Of a stretch of 33,865 nt of DNA, positions 33,134 through 33,865 are shown in pieces. Both the position numbers and the translations under genes were made by a program. Source of the DNA: Candidatus Gastranaerophilales bacterium (GTDB taxonomy: Bacteria > Cyanobacteriota > Vampirovibrionia > Gastranaerophilales > Gastranaerophilaceae); the NCBI GenBank assembly GCA_944325655.1, contig CALVAW010000019.1, positions 1 through 33,865 of the forward strand. Reading direction: 5' to 3'. A model generated the notes under the pieces. That model did no database searches, had not been told where the DNA came from, and worked only from the letters and a program-made list of their open reading frames with translations. How positions within the stretch are numbered: the first letter of the stretch is position 1; each line of letters starts with the position of its first letter.

Positions 33134-33865
33134 TTAATCCTTAATATTTTGCATTTTTTTTCTCAACAAGCATAATAGCTCTTTAGTATTTGAAGCTTTA
33201 TCACAATTTTTCAATTTTTTAACTATTTCCGAGCTGTTTTTAAATTTTACATCATCCAGAATATAATTATAGGCAAAATATTTGTATATTTCATCTTTAT
33301 AAGAAAATTCTTCATATTTATTTAACAAATTGTTAATACATAATAAACCCGCATCTTCTGTTGAACACTGCAGAAATATATGCACAAACAAATTTAATTT
33401 TGCAACATAAGCGCAAATAAATTCCTCTTTAGCAATTATTTTTTTATTATAGGCATCTTGCAATTTCAATAAAATAATGTTTAATATCTCAAGCGAACGT
33501 GCCGCTTTATTACAATCATAATTATTACTGTCGAGACTGTTTTTTCTTTTTACATAATTATAATTAACACAATTGCATATACTTAATTTTTTAGAATGTA
33601 ACAAAAAATCAGTTAAAAAAGCAATATCTTCAAACATTGAATAATCAGATAAAAAAACAATATTATTTTCTATAATTAAATATTTTCTATATATGGCACT
33701 TGTCCATTCATGAGTAAAAGTAAAATTATTTTTTGTCTTATTAATAACGTCATTCAGCTTGCTTTTTACGCTCAATCCGCCATCATAATATGTTCTAATG
33801 CAAGCTTTTACGATATCCGCATCATCTTGTTTAGCTTTTTTATAGAGTTCTTCGTAGAAATTAAG
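33134..33865 (-). CDS. Glycosyltransferase, C-terminal part (cut by window edge)
   Basis: The frame stays open to the right edge, so the gene is 5'-truncated here and 243 residues are visible. The first visible residues (LNFYEELYKKAKQDDADIVK) and the later IYRKYLIIENNIVF, EDIAFLTDFLL and NYNYVKRKNSL match the C-terminal half of family 2 glycosyltransferases of the EpsH/CapJ kind, where ED marks the catalytic base region. The nucleotide-binding start and the DxD lie outside. The final 110 residues are helical and Cys/Asn/Lys-rich. A TTG at 33773-33775 could mimic a start, but the upstream residues fit the family and no start is needed there. It is the first visible gene of the glycan operon and its promoter is beyond the window. 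Confidence 0.8.
   Translation of the reverse strand, partial: LNFYEELYKKAKQDDADIVKACIRTYYDGGLSVKSKLNDVINKTKNNFTFTHEWTSAIYRKYLIIENNIVFLSDYSMFEDIAFLTDFLLHSKKLSICNCVNYNYVKRKNSLDSNNYDCNKAARSLEILNIILLKLQDAYNKKIIAKEEFICAYVAKLNLFVHIFLQCSTEDAGLLCINNLLNKYEEFSYKDEIYKYFAYNYILDDVKFKNSSEIVKKLKNCDKASNTKELLCLLRKKMQNIKD

Overview
The window is AT-rich bacterial chromosome. It carries two tRNA-Ser genes, about 20 protein genes, and no insertion sequence, phage or CRISPR array. The prepilin-like proteins (leader ending in Ala or Gly before FTLAE/FTIIE, and a motif reading ERTVAELVNDE in the smallest one), the pseudopilin with a very long Cys- and Gly-rich body, and the tyrS, photolyase and WG-repeat content resemble gut Melainabacteria (Gastranaerophilales). 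That assignment is inference from protein style; no 16S gene is present.

Layout. 1-1125: two tRNA-Ser genes (anticodons CGA and GCU, minus strand), then a secreted lytic transglycosylase that ends in a bidirectional terminator shared with tyrS. 1127-7013: tyrS, a secreted WG-repeat protein, a divergent 921-aa AsmA-like envelope protein, and an unknown 310-aa protein with a palindromic repeat inserted in frame. 7014-9362: a candidate small RNA, a class II CPD photolyase, a 62-aa protein and a 105-aa Lys/Ala-rich protein. 9573-13134: a two-gene cassette of a 168-aa helical protein and a 1023-aa UvrD-type helicase fused to an Fe-S RecB-family nuclease. 13148-19732: five type IV pilin-like genes, four in a tightly overlapping minus-strand operon and one divergent. 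19734-21699: UDP-xylose synthase and dTDP-glucose 4,6-dehydratase. 21834-27308: a 1824-aa multidomain protein with GSGND repeats, a hydrophobic segment, helical repeats and an HD hydrolase domain. 27310-33865: a minus-strand surface-glycan operon (MsbA-like exporter, UDP-glucose dehydrogenase, radical SAM protein, two glycosyltransferases, aldo/keto reductase) that runs off the right edge.

How the genes fit together. UDP-glucose dehydrogenase makes UDP-glucuronate and the UDP-xylose synthase 9 kb away decarboxylates it, while RmlB makes dTDP-4-keto-6-deoxyglucose. The glycosyltransferases would use such donors, and the MsbA-like ABC protein could flip a lipid-linked product. With the AsmA-like protein, the pilins and the lytic transglycosylase, much of the window concerns the cell envelope and surface.

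The least familiar items are the pilin operon, in which three proteins of very different length share a C-terminal G-x-V-I-x-W ending that overlaps the next start codon, and the giant HD-domain protein. Expression signals are also unusual: a 41-bp divergent promoter predicted to give leaderless mRNAs, and a recurring 15-bp extended -10 element.
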